This document shows positions 52,936-62,578 of a stretch of DNA of 64,000 nt, piece after piece. Every line of letters starts with the position of its first letter. Position 1 is the stretch's first letter. Made by a program: the position numbers and the translations under genes. This stretch comes from Devosia sp. FJ2-5-3 (GTDB lineage Bacteria; Pseudomonadota; Alphaproteobacteria; Rhizobiales; Devosiaceae). The notes beneath the pieces were generated by a model, which saw only the letters and a program-made list of their open reading frames with translations, was not told the DNA's origin and searched no databases. The stretch covers positions 1,212,501-1,276,500 of the forward strand of contig NZ_CP104007.1 of assembly GCF_029201545.1 (NCBI RefSeq), written 5' to 3'.

Positions 52936-54816
52936 CTAGGTGCGATTGAAGTGATCGTAAATGAGCTGCGCCATGGCGCCGGAGATGGACGGCACGGCCT
53001 GGAGATCGAGGAGGGAGGCGCGGGATACCGCCTTGGCGGAGCCAAAATGGTTGAGGAGGGCGCGCTTTCGCGTCGGGCCGATACCTTCGATCTCGTCGAG
53101 CGGGTTCTTGATGGCGTCCTTCTTGCGCTTGGCGCGGTGCGTGCCGATGGCGAAGCGGTGGGCCTCGTCGCGCAGGCGCTGGACGTAGTAGAGCACCGGA
53201 TCGCGGTGGGGCAGCATGAAGGCGTCGCGACCCTCCATGAAGAATTTTTCGCGACCGGCATCGCGGTCCTCGCCCTTGGCGATGCCGATGAAAATCACTT
53301 CCTTGGGCAGGTTGAGGGTGGCGATGACCTCGCGCACGGCGCTCATCTGACCGGCGCCGCCGTCGATGAAGACGAGGTCGGGCCAGTCGGGCATGCCGGT
53401 GTTTTCATCCTCGGCGTCGGTTTCGCTTTCGGCGGCGAGGCGGGCAAAGCGGCGGGTCAGCACTTCGCGCATCATGCCAAAATCGTCGCCGGCGGAGATG
53501 TCGGATTTGATGTTGAAGGTGCGGTAGTGCTTTTTGGAAAAGCCCTCTTCGCCCGCCACCACCATGGCGCCGACCATGTTGGTGCCGGAAATGTGGGAGT
53601 TGTCGTAGATCTCGATGCGGCGCGGCACGTTTTCCAGCGCGAATGTCTCGGCGACGCCCTCGAGCAGGGCGCGGTGTGAGGCGCCTTCGGCCAGCTGGCG
53701 GCCAAGGGCTTCGCGGGCATTGTTGAGGGCGTGATTGACGAGATCGCGCTTCTCGCCGCGCTTCGGCTGCTCGATATAGACCCGGCGCCCGGCGCGGGAG
53801 GAGAGGGCCTCTTCCATGAGGGCCGGCTCGGACAGCTCGTGGCTGATGAGAACCAGCCTGGCCGGCGTGCGGTCTTCATAGAATTGGGCGATGAAGGCTT
53901 CGAGCACTTCGGCGTCGGTAAGGCTGGCATCGGCGCGGGGGCGGTAGGGGTAATTGCCCCAGTTCTGGAAGGCACGGAAGAAGAAGACCTGCACGCAGAA
54001 CTGGCCGCCCTCGTGGTGGATGGCGAAAACGTCGGCTTCCTCGACCGTCTTGGCGGTGGCGTCGCCCTGGCTCTGGATGAGGGCAAGGGCGGAAAGGCGG
54101 TCACGAATGAGGGCGGCGCGTTCGAAATCGAGGTCCTCGGCGGCCTTGTTCATGTCCGCCTGGAGGTGATCCTGGACGCTGCGCGACTTGCCGGAGAGGA
54201 ATTGCCGGGCGTCCTCGACGAGTTCGCCATAGGCTTCGAGGCTGATCTCGCGGGTGCAGGGGCCGGCGCAGCGCTTGATCTGGTATTGGAGGCACGGACG
54301 GGTGCGGCCGGCGTAAAAACTGTCCGAGCAATTGCGGAGGAGGAAGGCCTTTTGGAGGCTCGCAATGGTACGGCCGACGGCGGTGGCCGAGGCGAAGGGG
54401 CCGAAATAATGGCCGGGCCGCCGGCGGGAGCCGCGATGCTTGGTGAGCTCAGGCGCCTCATGGTCGGTGGCGATGAGGATATAGGGGAAGCTCTTGTCGT
54501 CGCGCAGCAGCACGTTGAAGCGCGGCTTCAGCCGCTTGACCAGATTGGCCTCGAGCAGCAGCGCTTCGGACTCGGTTTCGGTGCGCACGAACTCCATGCC
54601 GACCGTGGCCGCTATCATGCGCTGGATGCGCACGGGCAGGCCTTCAGGGCGCGTGTAATTGGTGACGCGGGCCTTAAGGTTGCGGGCCTTGCCCACATAC
54701 ATGACCTCGCCCTCCGCATCGAGCATGCGGTAGACGCCGGGGGCCGCCGGCAGGGTACGGACAAAAGCCCGGATGATTTCCGGGCCGGAACGGGTCGGGG
54801 TCGGTTTTTCGGTCAT
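52936..54816 (-). CDS. uvrC: Excinuclease ABC subunit C
   Basis: 626 residues from ATG 54816. GIY-YIG nuclease domain at the front ([20 protein letters not shown]), a Cys cluster ([13 protein letters not shown]), UVR motif ([20 protein letters not shown]), C-terminal RNase H-like nuclease ([34 protein letters not shown]) and helix-hairpin-helix repeats ([18 protein letters not shown]). With UvrAB it cuts on both sides of DNA lesions. Its ATG overlaps the SDR stop. Confidence 0.97.
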   Translation of the reverse strand: MTEKPTPTRSGPEIIRAFVRTLPAAPGVYRMLDAEGEVMYVGKARNLKARVTNYTRPEGLPVRIQRMIAATVGMEFVRTETESEALLLEANLVKRLKPRFNVLLRDDKSFPYILIATDHEAPELTKHRGSRRRPGHYFGPFASATAVGRTIASLQKAFLLRNCSDSFYAGRTRPCLQYQIKRCAGPCTREISLEAYGELVEDARQFLSGKSRSVQDHLQADMNKAAEDLDFERAALIRDRLSALALIQSQGDATAKTVEEADVFAIHHEGGQFCVQVFFFRAFQNWGNYPYRPRADASLTDAEVLEAFIAQFYEDRTPARLVLISHELSEPALMEEALSSRAGRRVYIEQPKRGEKRDLVNHALNNAREALGRQLAEGASHRALLEGVAETFALENVPRRIEIYDNSHISGTNMVGAMVVAGEEGFSKKHYRTFNIKSDISAGDDFGMMREVLTRRFARLAAESETDAEDENTGMPDWPDLVFIDGGAGQMSAVREVIATLNLPKEVIFIGIAKGEDRDAGREKFFMEGRDAFMLPHRDPVLYYVQRLRDEAHRFAIGTHRAKRKKDAIKNPLDEIEGIGPTRKRALLNHFGSAKAVSRASLLDLQAVPSISGAMAQLIYDHFNRT

Positions 54817-55595
54817 TGTCGCGGAGTGGGCCCGCGCCTGGCGGGAAATTCGAGATGCTTGCCGCCATCGAGGGCGAGCATCTGGCCGGTGAAGGCCGGC
54901 ATGGAGAGGATGGCCAGCACGCCCTGGGCGATGGCTTCGGGATCGGCGTGACGCTGCAGGGGCAGGGCCTTCACGCCCTGTTCGAACTCTGACTGGGTCT
55001 GGCGCGAATGGGGCAGGACCGGGCCGGGGCCGATGGCGTTGACGCGAATAGCGGGGGCCAGGGACTGGGCAAGCGTCTGCGTTGCCGTCCAAAGCACCGA
55101 TTTGGACAGGGTATAGCTGAAATAGGCCGGGCTGAGATGAAGCACCCGCTCGTCGATCATGTTGACGATATTTCCCTCGGCGCCCTGCGGCAGCTGGTTG
55201 GCAAAATCACGTGCCAGAAATATGGGGGCTTCGGCATGGATCGCAAAATGCTGGTCCCACAATTCTTCGTTGATATCGCGGGCAGAGTCCGGATCGAAGA
55301 TGGACGCGTTGTTGACGAGGGTGGTGAGGGGCCCGAAGAGATCGAGTGCCCTGGGGATGACCGTAGCGCGATCGCCGCGATTGCCGAGATCGGCCTTGAG
55401 AATCTCGGCCCTGCCGCCCGCAGCGCAAATCTCGTCTTTCAACTGGCAGGCCCCGTCGGTGCCCGAGCGATAATGGATGACGACCGCATGGCCGGAGCCG
55501 GCAAGGGCTCGGGCAATGGCGGCGCCAATGCGGTCGCTGGCGCCTGTGACAAGCGCGACTGGGGCGTGAATCGAAGCTGGGTTCGGATGTGACAT
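54813..55595 (-). CDS. Short-chain dehydrogenase/reductase coupled to uvrC
   Basis: About 260 residues. NAD(P) loop [28 protein letters not shown] (NNAG variant), [25 protein letters not shown], which holds the YxxxK pair. The usual catalytic Ser region is replaced by NMID. This resembles the pteridine reductase-like SDRs found before uvrC in Rhizobiales. Substrate unproven. Start ATG 55595 preferred over 55607. Confidence 0.88.
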   Translation of the reverse strand: MSHPNPASIHAPVALVTGASDRIGAAIARALAGSGHAVVIHYRSGTDGACQLKDEICAAGGRAEILKADLGNRGDRATVIPRALDLFGPLTTLVNNASIFDPDSARDINEELWDQHFAIHAEAPIFLARDFANQLPQGAEGNIVNMIDERVLHLSPAYFSYTLSKSVLWTATQTLAQSLAPAIRVNAIGPGPVLPHSRQTQSEFEQGVKALPLQRHADPEAIAQGVLAILSMPAFTGQMLALDGGKHLEFPARRGPTPRQ

Positions 55596-55770
55596 CGCGC
55601 GGACCATAAGACGGTTCGGTCGGTTTCTTCAATCGGGGCGTGCAGTAAAGGCGAGAGGCTGCTGACAGGGAGCGGCAGCAGGTGGGGGCTTTTGCCCGTC
55701 CAGGAAGGGGAGTAGCCTTCCCAAAGGGCTCAACGAGGGGTTGCGCCCTTTTTGGGAGGAGGGGGACATA

Positions 55771-56088
55771 ATGGACGTTATCGTACCCATTTTGGTGCAG
55801 CTGATCGCTGGCGCCGCAGGCGGCAATGTCATCGGGCAATTGGCCAAGTCCATTCAACTGGGCACGGCCGGCAATACGATCGTCGGGATTATTGGGGGCC
55901 TGGCCGGGACCTGGCTCGCCGGCATCATTCCCGGACTGGATGGCCTGGTGAGGGCGGGCGCCGCGGATGGGGTCGCGAGCGGGCTCGATCTTGGTGCGCT
56001 GGCCGGGCAAGGGGCCACCGGCCTTATCGGTGGCGGACTGCTGACCGCAATAGTGGGCGCCATCAAGTCGGCGATGGCCAAAGGCTGA
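55771..56088 (+). CDS. Small Gly/Ala-rich membrane protein
   Basis: 105 residues from ATG 55771, after GGAGGAGGGGG. It is built of hydrophobic glycine-zipper-like repeats (IVPILVQLIAGAAGGNVIGQ; IVGIIGGLAGTWLAGIIPG; GATGLIGGGLLTAIVGAIKS). Similar proteins are widespread in Rhizobiales, with no assigned function. Confidence 0.72.
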   Translation: MDVIVPILVQLIAGAAGGNVIGQLAKSIQLGTAGNTIVGIIGGLAGTWLAGIIPGLDGLVRAGAADGVASGLDLGALAGQGATGLIGGGLLTAIVGAIKSAMAKG

Positions 56089-56164
56089 ACCAGCAGCTAC
56101 CAATGCCGTGCCTCGCGAGAACTTGCTTGCGGGGCGCATCAGGTCTTCAAGAGCGCGCGTCTCC

Positions 56165-57091
56165 ATGTCAGCCATCGTTACCGAGCCCCAGCAGGATGCT
56201 GTGGGGCGTGCCATCATTTTGACGCTCGTCACGATCGGCGCCTTTGGCATTCAGGACGCGATATCGAAGCTGCTGGTGCAGGACTATTCGCCTTTCCAAA
56301 TTACGATGATGCGCTATTGGGGCTTTGCCGTCTTTGCCCTGATCCTGGTGGCGCGACAAGCGCCGCTGCGCCAGGCGCTGCGATCGCGCATGCCGCGGCG
56401 GCAGGTGTTGCGCGGCCTGCTGCTGATGGTCGACATCTGGACGTTCGGCATGGCGCTGCGCACGGTACCGCTCGGAGAGTTGCAGGCGATCGTCATCGTT
56501 TATCCGCTGCTGGTGACGATCTTTGCCATTCCGATCCTCGGGGAGAAGGTCGGCATTTTTCGATTTGCCGCCGTGAGCGTCGGCTTCCTGGGCGCGCTGG
56601 TGATCATCCGCCCGGGCGGCGTGCCACTCGATTGGGGCGTCGGCTTTGCGCTGATCTCGGCGGCGACCTATGCGCTCTATATCGTGGTCACCCGCCAGGT
56701 CAGCACGGTCGACAGCGCGGCAACCAGCCTCGCCTATTCGGCGCTGGTGGGCCTCGTGCTATCCGGTGCCGTGGGCGTGTTCTTCTGGCAGCCCATGGGA
56801 TGGGGCGATTTCGCCCTCGTCGCGCTGACCATGGTCACGACGTGTGCGGGACACGGGCTGATGGTCTTCGCGCTGTCCATGGCCCCGGCCAGCACCCTGC
56901 AGCCGTTCAACTATTTCTCGCTGCCCTGGGCGATCTTTCTCAGTGCGGTGATTTTCGGACACTGGATCGATCCGGTTTCGTTGCTCGGCGCGACGGTGAT
57001 TGCCGCCGCAGGTCTGGTGGTGATGGCTCGGGAGCGGGCGAAGAACGCCAGCATCCTCACCAAGGCAGCGGCGGTCACGGGCCGCGAATAG
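56165..57091 (+). CDS. DMT-superfamily (EamA) transporter
   Basis: 308 residues with ten predicted membrane helices in two EamA halves: AIILTLVTIGAFGIQDAISK through ALVIIRPGG, and DWGVGFALISAATYALYIV through VIAAAGLVVMARERAK. It exports or imports small metabolites; substrate unknown. Start at ATG 56165 is preferred to 56108, though neither has a strong ribosome site. Confidence 0.85.
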   Translation: MSAIVTEPQQDAVGRAIILTLVTIGAFGIQDAISKLLVQDYSPFQITMMRYWGFAVFALILVARQAPLRQALRSRMPRRQVLRGLLLMVDIWTFGMALRTVPLGELQAIVIVYPLLVTIFAIPILGEKVGIFRFAAVSVGFLGALVIIRPGGVPLDWGVGFALISAATYALYIVVTRQVSTVDSAATSLAYSALVGLVLSGAVGVFFWQPMGWGDFALVALTMVTTCAGHGLMVFALSMAPASTLQPFNYFSLPWAIFLSAVIFGHWIDPVSLLGATVIAAAGLVVMARERAKNASILTKAAAVTGRE

Positions 57092-57167
57092 CACGGCGCC
57101 CCATATTTGCCGCTTGAAGCGCAGCCCTTTGATGGGCATGTGAAGGGCACAATCGTGGAGGGGAAAG

Positions 57168-57605
57168 ATGTTCCTGATTCAGATTGCCCTGGTGCTGCTG
57201 CTGGTCGGCGGTGGACTGACGCTTCTGACGCAGGGCAAGGCCACCAAAAGGCGCGAGGCCCTGATCCTGCGCAGGGTGGACGCCTATATCGAAACCATCC
57301 GGCGGGAGCGTGGAAGCCCCATCCTGGCCGCTATGAGCGACAGCGAATTGCGCGACCTGCTCTATGCAGGTGCCCACAATCTGCGCGCCGCCACGCAGAA
57401 GCGCATGTGGATTCTATTGGGAGTGGGCGCGGCGACGCTGTTCGGCGCGATCCTGATGGGGAGCCAGGATGGCTGGCGGGGCTTTGCCGCCACTGCTGCC
57501 ATCGGGGTGGCAGTCGGTTATGGTGCCAGCGAATATCTGGCGCGAAAGGCCCGGGCACCCCTCGAACGGCACGGTGTCGATGTCGAGAGACTGCGGGTGG
57601 AATGA
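57168..57605 (+). CDS. Membrane protein of unknown function
   Basis: 145 residues from ATG 57168, after GGAGGGG. Three membrane helices: LIQIALVLLLVGGGLTLLT, WILLGVGAATLFGAILMG and FAATAAIGVAVGYGASEYLA, separated by a basic helix (KATKRREALILRRVDAYIET). It might belong to pilus-assembly-like TadC fragments, but I cannot support a family. Confidence 0.65.
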   Translation: MFLIQIALVLLLVGGGLTLLTQGKATKRREALILRRVDAYIETIRRERGSPILAAMSDSELRDLLYAGAHNLRAATQKRMWILLGVGAATLFGAILMGSQDGWRGFAATAAIGVAVGYGASEYLARKARAPLERHGVDVERLRVE

Positions 57606-57630
57606 AAAGCGCCGCCCGGAAGGCGGCGCT
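57605..57630 (-). terminator. Rho-independent terminator of the SH3 protein gene
   Basis: On the minus strand, a 9-bp stem AGCGCCGCC/GGCGGCGCT with a five-base loop runs into TTTT. It sits between convergent genes. Confidence 0.75.
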
Positions 57631-57636
57631 CAATGC

Positions 57637-58083
57637 TCAATTGTTCATGCAGAAATAGCCATTTGGGCCATTGAAGCAGAAGCTGGCGCCCGGACGGCTC
57701 GGATAGGGCGGATAGACGACCGGCGGACGGGGACGATTGTTCCAGTGCGGCGGGCGCGGATTGCCCCAGGCCGGAGGCGGCGGAGGCGGGCGGTCCCAGC
57801 CGTCGTTCCAGCCATCATCCCAGCGGCCACTATCGAGATAGCTTGCTGAGACCCAGCCATCGGCGCCGCGACGTTCGACATAGCACCAGCTGCCGCGGCA
57901 CTGTTGAACATCGACGCGCTCGCCGCGACGCAGGGCATCGACAATTGCGTAGCCCGTGCCCGGGCCGGAGCGCACGTTGACATTGCTGGTGGCGAAAGCG
58001 GGAGCAGCAGATGCCGCTGCGGTGGTCGCCAGCACGGCCAGGGTGGCCAGGCCGGATGCGAAGAGCTTCCGAGTGAGTGCCAT
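57637..58083 (-). CDS. Exported bacterial SH3-domain protein with Pro/Trp-rich tail
   Basis: 148 residues from ATG 58083, after AGGA. Signal peptide (MALTRKLFASGLATLAVLAT), then an SH3b domain (SNVNVRSGPGTGYAIVDALRRGERVDV... GADGWVSASYLD), then a Pro/Trp/Asn-rich tail (WDRPPPPPPAWGNPRPPHW) ending CFNGPNGYFCMNN. SH3b domains usually bind cell-wall or protein ligands in the periplasm. Confidence 0.83.
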   Translation of the reverse strand: MALTRKLFASGLATLAVLATTAAASAAPAFATSNVNVRSGPGTGYAIVDALRRGERVDVQQCRGSWCYVERRGADGWVSASYLDSGRWDDGWNDGWDRPPPPPPAWGNPRPPHWNNRPRPPVVYPPYPSRPGASFCFNGPNGYFCMNN

Positions 58084-58214
58084 AGAAGTGTCCTTTCCCT
58101 GTTTAGTGGCTTGTATTTGCCTGAACACAGAAGACACCAATGCGGATGAACCCAGACTGAACGGGCCTTACAGCAAACTGGCCTGGCTTCTTGGCCCCGA
58201 AGCCGACGTTCCTT

Positions 58215-58637
58215 TCAGAAGCTCAGTAGCTCTGTGAACCGCTTGAGGGCGGCGCTTAGCTTCTTGCGCTGCTTGGGCTTGAGTTCGCCAAGGAGCGCCT
58301 CTTCCAATTGCGCCCAATGCTCGATCAATCCGGCCCGGATGCGAGCGCCGCGTTCGGTGAGGGCAAAGCCGGGGAGCAGTTCCGGACCTACGGCCTGCCG
58401 GGTGACCAGATTGCGCTCGGCAAGACGCGACAAGCGACTCTGCAGCGCCTCTGGCGGCAGTCCCAATTCGCGCGAGAGATCGTCCTCAGTGGTGCCGGCG
58501 CGACCCAGGACGAAGAGGATGGCATCGTCTCCCGGCTCCAGGCCTTTTTCGACCAGAGGCACGAGGACGGCCTGGTGGGCCAATTGCCCGGCCTGGATAA
58601 GCCGATAGAGCGCCGAACGGGAGGTTGGTTTGGACAT
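58215..58637 (-). CDS. MarR-family transcriptional regulator
   Basis: 140 residues: ALYRLIQAGQLAHQAVLVPLVEKGLEPGDDAILFVL, recognition region TEDDLSRELGLPPEALQSRLSRLAERNLVTR, ALTERGARIRAGLIEHW. It is divergent from the LysR gene. Target unknown. Confidence 0.85.
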   Translation of the reverse strand: MSKPTSRSALYRLIQAGQLAHQAVLVPLVEKGLEPGDDAILFVLGRAGTTEDDLSRELGLPPEALQSRLSRLAERNLVTRQAVGPELLPGFALTERGARIRAGLIEHWAQLEEALLGELKPKQRKKLSAALKRFTELLSF

Positions 58638-58774
58638 AGGCGGGAAAATAGTCCGATCTCCTTGGCTGCGTCGATGAGGCTCGTATCCTATCGTTAATCA
58701 GGAACGCGCCAAGCCGTTATTGTTCACCAAACACGGATGAGTTATGGCTTGATTACGCTGGTTTGGGTGAACGG

Positions 58775-59680
58775 ATGGTCATGACGCAAGATCTGGCTCG
58801 CATACGCGCCTTTGTGCAGGTCTTTGATGCAGGCGGGTTTTCTTCGGCGGCGCGGCAATTCGGACGCTCCAAGGCCCTGCTCAGCAAATATGTCACCGAC
58901 CTAGAGGACTATCTGGGCGTCCGGCTGATGAACCGGACCACGCGAAAGCTCAGCCTCACTGAGGCAGGCGAGGCCTATTACCGCGAAGCCTCGAGCCTTC
59001 TGCAGCAATTGGATGATCTCGACGCGACCATCACTGACCAGACATCGGAGCCGCGCGGCATCGTGCGGGTGTCGGCGCCCCGCAATTTCGGGGAATCGAC
59101 GCTCGCCCCGGCGATATTCGAGTTCCTCAAGAAATACCCCAAGGTGTCGCTCGATCTGCGGCTCGAGGACCGCTATGTCGATCTTGTCGATGAGGGCGTT
59201 GACGTGGCGCTGCGTATCTCGACACTCGCCGATTCCTCGCTGATCGCCCGCAAGATCGCCGACATGCATGTGGTGGTGAGCGCATCGCCCGATCTGCTTA
59301 AATCCATCGAGATCCCGACGCATCCCGAGGATTTGCGCCATCTTCCGTGCATCGTCGACGTCAATCTGCAGGGGCAGTCGAACTGGCGTTTTACCGAGAA
59401 CGGCAAGACGATTTCTGTACCGGTGAACGGGCCGGTTCGGGTCAATTCACCCCTCGCTGCCCGGACTGCGGCAGTGATGGGCCTCGGTTTTGTCGTATTG
59501 CCCTCCTACCTCGCCGAACCGAAGGTTGCGAGTGGCGAACTGGTGCCGGTCCTCGTCGATTTCTTGCCGACGGGGCAGACACTGCAGGCGGTCTACCCGC
59601 ATCGGCGGCATCTGGCTGGGAAGGTCAGGGCGCTGATCGACCATCTGGTGGATTGGTTCTCCGTCCATCCGATCAGTTAG
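58775..59680 (+). CDS. LysR-family transcriptional regulator
   Basis: About 301 residues. HTH at the N-terminus (MTQDLARIRAFVQVFDAGGF SSAARQFGRSKALLSKYVTD LEDYLGVRLMNRTTRKLSLT), then a ligand domain (GIVRVSAPRNFGESTLAPAI) typical of the CrgA/AaeR-like branch. Starts at 58763 (TTG), 58775 or 58781 are possible. Seven bases before the DUF1007-NicO gene, so it may be co-transcribed and control metal export, unusual for a LysR protein. Confidence 0.9.
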   Translation: MVMTQDLARIRAFVQVFDAGGFSSAARQFGRSKALLSKYVTDLEDYLGVRLMNRTTRKLSLTEAGEAYYREASSLLQQLDDLDATITDQTSEPRGIVRVSAPRNFGESTLAPAIFEFLKKYPKVSLDLRLEDRYVDLVDEGVDVALRISTLADSSLIARKIADMHVVVSASPDLLKSIEIPTHPEDLRHLPCIVDVNLQGQSNWRFTENGKTISVPVNGPVRVNSPLAARTAAVMGLGFVVLPSYLAEPKVASGELVPVLVDFLPTGQTLQAVYPHRRHLAGKVRALIDHLVDWFSVHPIS

Positions 59681-59686
59681 GGGCGC

Positions 59687-61303
59687 ATGAATTTGATTAA
59701 GTTTCCGGGGCTCGCACGGCTGGCTGTCGCTGCGCTGGCAGGCCTTTTTTTCGCACAGCCGGCACTGGCGCATCCTCATATTTTCATCGACGCCAAGGTG
59801 GGCGTTGTCTTTGACGACGCTGGTGCCATAACCGCGCTCCAGCACAGCTGGACATTCGACGCCGCGTTTTCGGTATGGATGGTTCAGGGGCTCGATACCA
59901 ACGGCGACGGCAGCGTCAGCCCCGAGGAAATGCAGGAGCTGGCCGACGAGAATGTCGGCGGGCTGAGCGAATACGGATTTTACACCGTGGCCGGCGACGG
60001 CGTGGACTTCGTCGCGGCCGGCGACCAGCGCATGAACTACCAGGACAATCGGGTTACGCTGGATTTTTCCATCAACGCAGTTAGCCCTACGCCGCCCGGG
60101 CCAAGGTTTGAACTGGGCGTCTATGACGCGGAATATTACGTGGCCATCGGCTTCGGAGCAGTCTCCGATGTGACGCTGGTGAATGCCCCGGACAGTTGCG
60201 CGGTCGCGCTCATTCCGCCACAGCCGATCGACCCCGCGGTGGAAGCCCGGCTCTACGCCCTTGGGCCGGACGTGCCGGTGCTGCCGCCGGACCTTGCCGC
60301 CGCGATGCGGGGTACGCAAGGGATGATCGTGCTCTCCTGCGGAGAGATGCCCGCGCCGGCGACGGCGCTGGAGGCTGCCACGCAGGTGGCGGAAACCCGG
60401 CCCGCAACGCCGTTCGGCGGACCGCCCGCCGAAGTGGGGCTCAATCTGCCGCGGACCGGATTTTTCGGCTGGCTGCAGGATCAGCAGCGCGATTTCTACG
60501 CCGCAATGACGGGGGCGCTCGACTCCATGCGCACCGACTGGACCGCGTTCTGGGTGCTGGGCGGGCTGAGTTTTCTATACGGAGTGTTTCATGCCGCCGG
60601 GCCGGGGCATGGCAAGGTGGTTATCTCTTCCTATCTCCTCGCCAATGAGCGCCAATTGCGGCAGGGCATCGTGCTCAGCGCGCTTTCGGCACTCATGCAG
60701 TCTCTCGTTGCCATCGGCTTTGTGCTGGTGTTGGCCGGGGTCCTACGCCTGACCAGCACGGCGCTCGGCGATGCCGCCTATTGGGTGGGCATCATTTCCT
60801 ACGGTCTTGTAGCGCTGCTCGGAGTTTGGCTTGTGGCGCGAAAGCTGTTTGGCTGGGGGCATAGCCATGGCCATGCCCATTCGGATGTCCACGATCATGA
60901 TCACGATCACGATCATGAACATGTTCACGAACATCTTCACGATCACGCCGGGCATCTTCACCACGCGGTTGCGCCGGCCGACCTCAAGGGCAGTTGGCGC
61001 GAACAATTGGGCGTGGTGCTGGCGGTCGGCCTGCGGCCCTGTTCGGGTGCCCTGGTGGTTCTGGTGTTTGCCTTGTCACAGGGATTGCTGGCGGCCGGCA
61101 TTGCCTCGGTGCTGCTGATGGGCCTTGGCACCGCCATAACCGTGGCGGCGTTGGCAAGCATTGCCGTCGGCGCCAAGGGATTGGCGAGCCGGATTGGCGG
61201 CGCAGACAGCGCCCTGGCACAGGGGCTGGTGTGGTGGGCGGAACTGGCCGGCGCTGTGATGGTTCTCGGCTTCGGCGTCTTGCTTCTGGTGGCCAGTCTC
61301 TAG
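59687..61303 (+). CDS. DUF1007-NicO fusion: putative nickel/cobalt exporter
   Basis: 538 residues. Signal peptide, then a periplasmic DUF1007 domain starting HPHIFIDAKVGVVFDD, which holds an EF-hand-like loop DTNGDGSVSPEE (residues about 70-81). Next comes a NicO/RcnA-type membrane domain: GVFHAAGPGHGKVVISSYLL (HxxGPGHGK metal motif), a long His-rich cytoplasmic loop (GHSHGHAHSDVHDHDHDHDH and onward), and a second core GLRPCSGALVVLVFALSQG. Rhizobiales usually encode DUF1007 and NicO as two genes; here they are one chain. Metal efflux is inferred from family. Confidence 0.9.
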   Translation: MNLIKFPGLARLAVAALAGLFFAQPALAHPHIFIDAKVGVVFDDAGAITALQHSWTFDAAFSVWMVQGLDTNGDGSVSPEEMQELADENVGGLSEYGFYTVAGDGVDFVAAGDQRMNYQDNRVTLDFSINAVSPTPPGPRFELGVYDAEYYVAIGFGAVSDVTLVNAPDSCAVALIPPQPIDPAVEARLYALGPDVPVLPPDLAAAMRGTQGMIVLSCGEMPAPATALEAATQVAETRPATPFGGPPAEVGLNLPRTGFFGWLQDQQRDFYAAMTGALDSMRTDWTAFWVLGGLSFLYGVFHAAGPGHGKVVISSYLLANERQLRQGIVLSALSALMQSLVAIGFVLVLAGVLRLTSTALGDAAYWVGIISYGLVALLGVWLVARKLFGWGHSHGHAHSDVHDHDHDHDHEHVHEHLHDHAGHLHHAVAPADLKGSWREQLGVVLAVGLRPCSGALVVLVFALSQGLLAAGIASVLLMGLGTAITVAALASIAVGAKGLASRIGGADSALAQGLVWWAELAGAVMVLGFGVLLLVASL

Positions 61304-61397
61304 AATTTCCCGGCCGGCGCGACCCAACGCCGCCTTGCGAAGAGGCGGGAAGCGGGTATGGTGCGCCCAAAATAGAACAACTCCAAACTGGCGGACA

Positions 61398-62420
61398 ATG
61401 ACGCACAACCTGCCGAAAGATCATCCCCCCGTTCCGCAGCAAAAAATCGGGGTTCTGCTGCTCAATCTGGGTACGCCGGACGCGACCGATTATTGGAGCG
61501 TGCGCCGCTATCTCAAGGAATTCCTCTCCGATCCGCGCGTCATCGAGACGCCGAAATGGAAGTGGTGGCCGGTCCTCAACCTCATCATCCTCAGCTTCCG
61601 CCCGCAAAAGGCGGGGCATGCCTATGCGATGATCTGGGACAAGGAAAAGAACGAGAGCCCGCTGCGCGTGATCACCCGCGCGCAGTCCGAGGCGCTGGCC
61701 GAGCGCATGTCCGGCGACGGCGTCATGGTCGAATACGCCATGCGCTATGGCAATCCCTCGACCCAGTCGGTGCTGGAGAAGATGCAGGCCGCCGGATGCC
61801 AGAAGATCCTGCTCGTGCCGCTCTATCCGCAATATTCGGCGACCACCACGGCGACGGCCAATGACAAGGCGTTCGATGCGCTGAAAACCATGCGCTGGCA
61901 GCCGGCCGTGCGCACCGCGCCGGCCTATTTCGAGGACCCGAAATATATCGAGACCCTCGGCAATTCGATCCGCGACGGTGTCGCCAAGCTCGACTTCGAG
62001 CCGGATGTGGTGATCACCTCGTTCCACGGCATGCCGGTGGAGTATCTGCAGAAGGGCGACCCGTACCACTGCCAGTGTTTCAAGACCACGCGGCTGGTGC
62101 GGGAATATCTCGGCTGGCCGAAGGAAAAGCTGATGGTGACCTTCCAGAGCCGGTTCGGGCCGACGGAATGGCTGCAGCCCTATACCGATGTGACCCTGGG
62201 CGAGCTGCCCAAGAAGGGCATCAAGAAGGTGGCGATCCTGGCTCCGGCGTTCTCGGCCGACTGTATCGAGACGCTGGAAGAAATCGCCATTGGCGGCAAG
62301 GAGACCTTCCTTGAGGCCGGCGGCGAGAACTATGCCTATATTCCCTGCCTCAACGACAGCGTCGAAGGCATGGACATGATCGAGTCCATGGTGCGCCGGG
62401 AACTGTCCGGCTGGCTCTAG
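61398..62420 (+). CDS. hemH: Ferrochelatase
   Basis: 340 residues from ATG 61398 (MTHNLPKDHPPVPQQKIGVL). Conserved parts: LLNLGTPDATDYWSVRRYLKEFLSDPRVIE, LVPLYPQYSATTTAT, the catalytic His in ITSFHGMPVEYLQKGDPYHC, LVTFQSRFGPTEWLQPYT and the late SFSADCIETLEE-type segment (APAFSADCIETLEEI). It inserts iron into protoporphyrin IX. A partner to hemF at 12.9 kb. Confidence 0.97.
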   Translation: MTHNLPKDHPPVPQQKIGVLLLNLGTPDATDYWSVRRYLKEFLSDPRVIETPKWKWWPVLNLIILSFRPQKAGHAYAMIWDKEKNESPLRVITRAQSEALAERMSGDGVMVEYAMRYGNPSTQSVLEKMQAAGCQKILLVPLYPQYSATTTATANDKAFDALKTMRWQPAVRTAPAYFEDPKYIETLGNSIRDGVAKLDFEPDVVITSFHGMPVEYLQKGDPYHCQCFKTTRLVREYLGWPKEKLMVTFQSRFGPTEWLQPYTDVTLGELPKKGIKKVAILAPAFSADCIETLEEIAIGGKETFLEAGGENYAYIPCLNDSVEGMDMIESMVRRELSGWL

Positions 62421-62448
62421 GGCCTAGAAGTTACCGCAAGCGCGACGT

Positions 62449-62562
62449 GACACCCCCACCCTTGATCCCTCCCCACAAGGGGGACGGAGACGACGGAGCC
62501 GAGACGGTTGTGCTAGCGCCTCCCTCCCCTCGATGGGGAGGGAATGAGGGTGGGGTGATAGC
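62449..62562. repeat. C/G-rich hairpin repeat pair after hemH
   Basis: CACCCCCACCCTTGATCCCT with CCCCACAAGGGGGACGG, then CCTCCCCTCGATGGGGAGG near 62521-62540 and AGGGTGGGGTG. The outer CACCCC and GGGGTG arms can pair with each other. Same family as at 7503, 49.4 and 50.8 kb. Confidence 0.6.
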
Positions 62563-62578
62563 CTAGGATTATCTGCCC

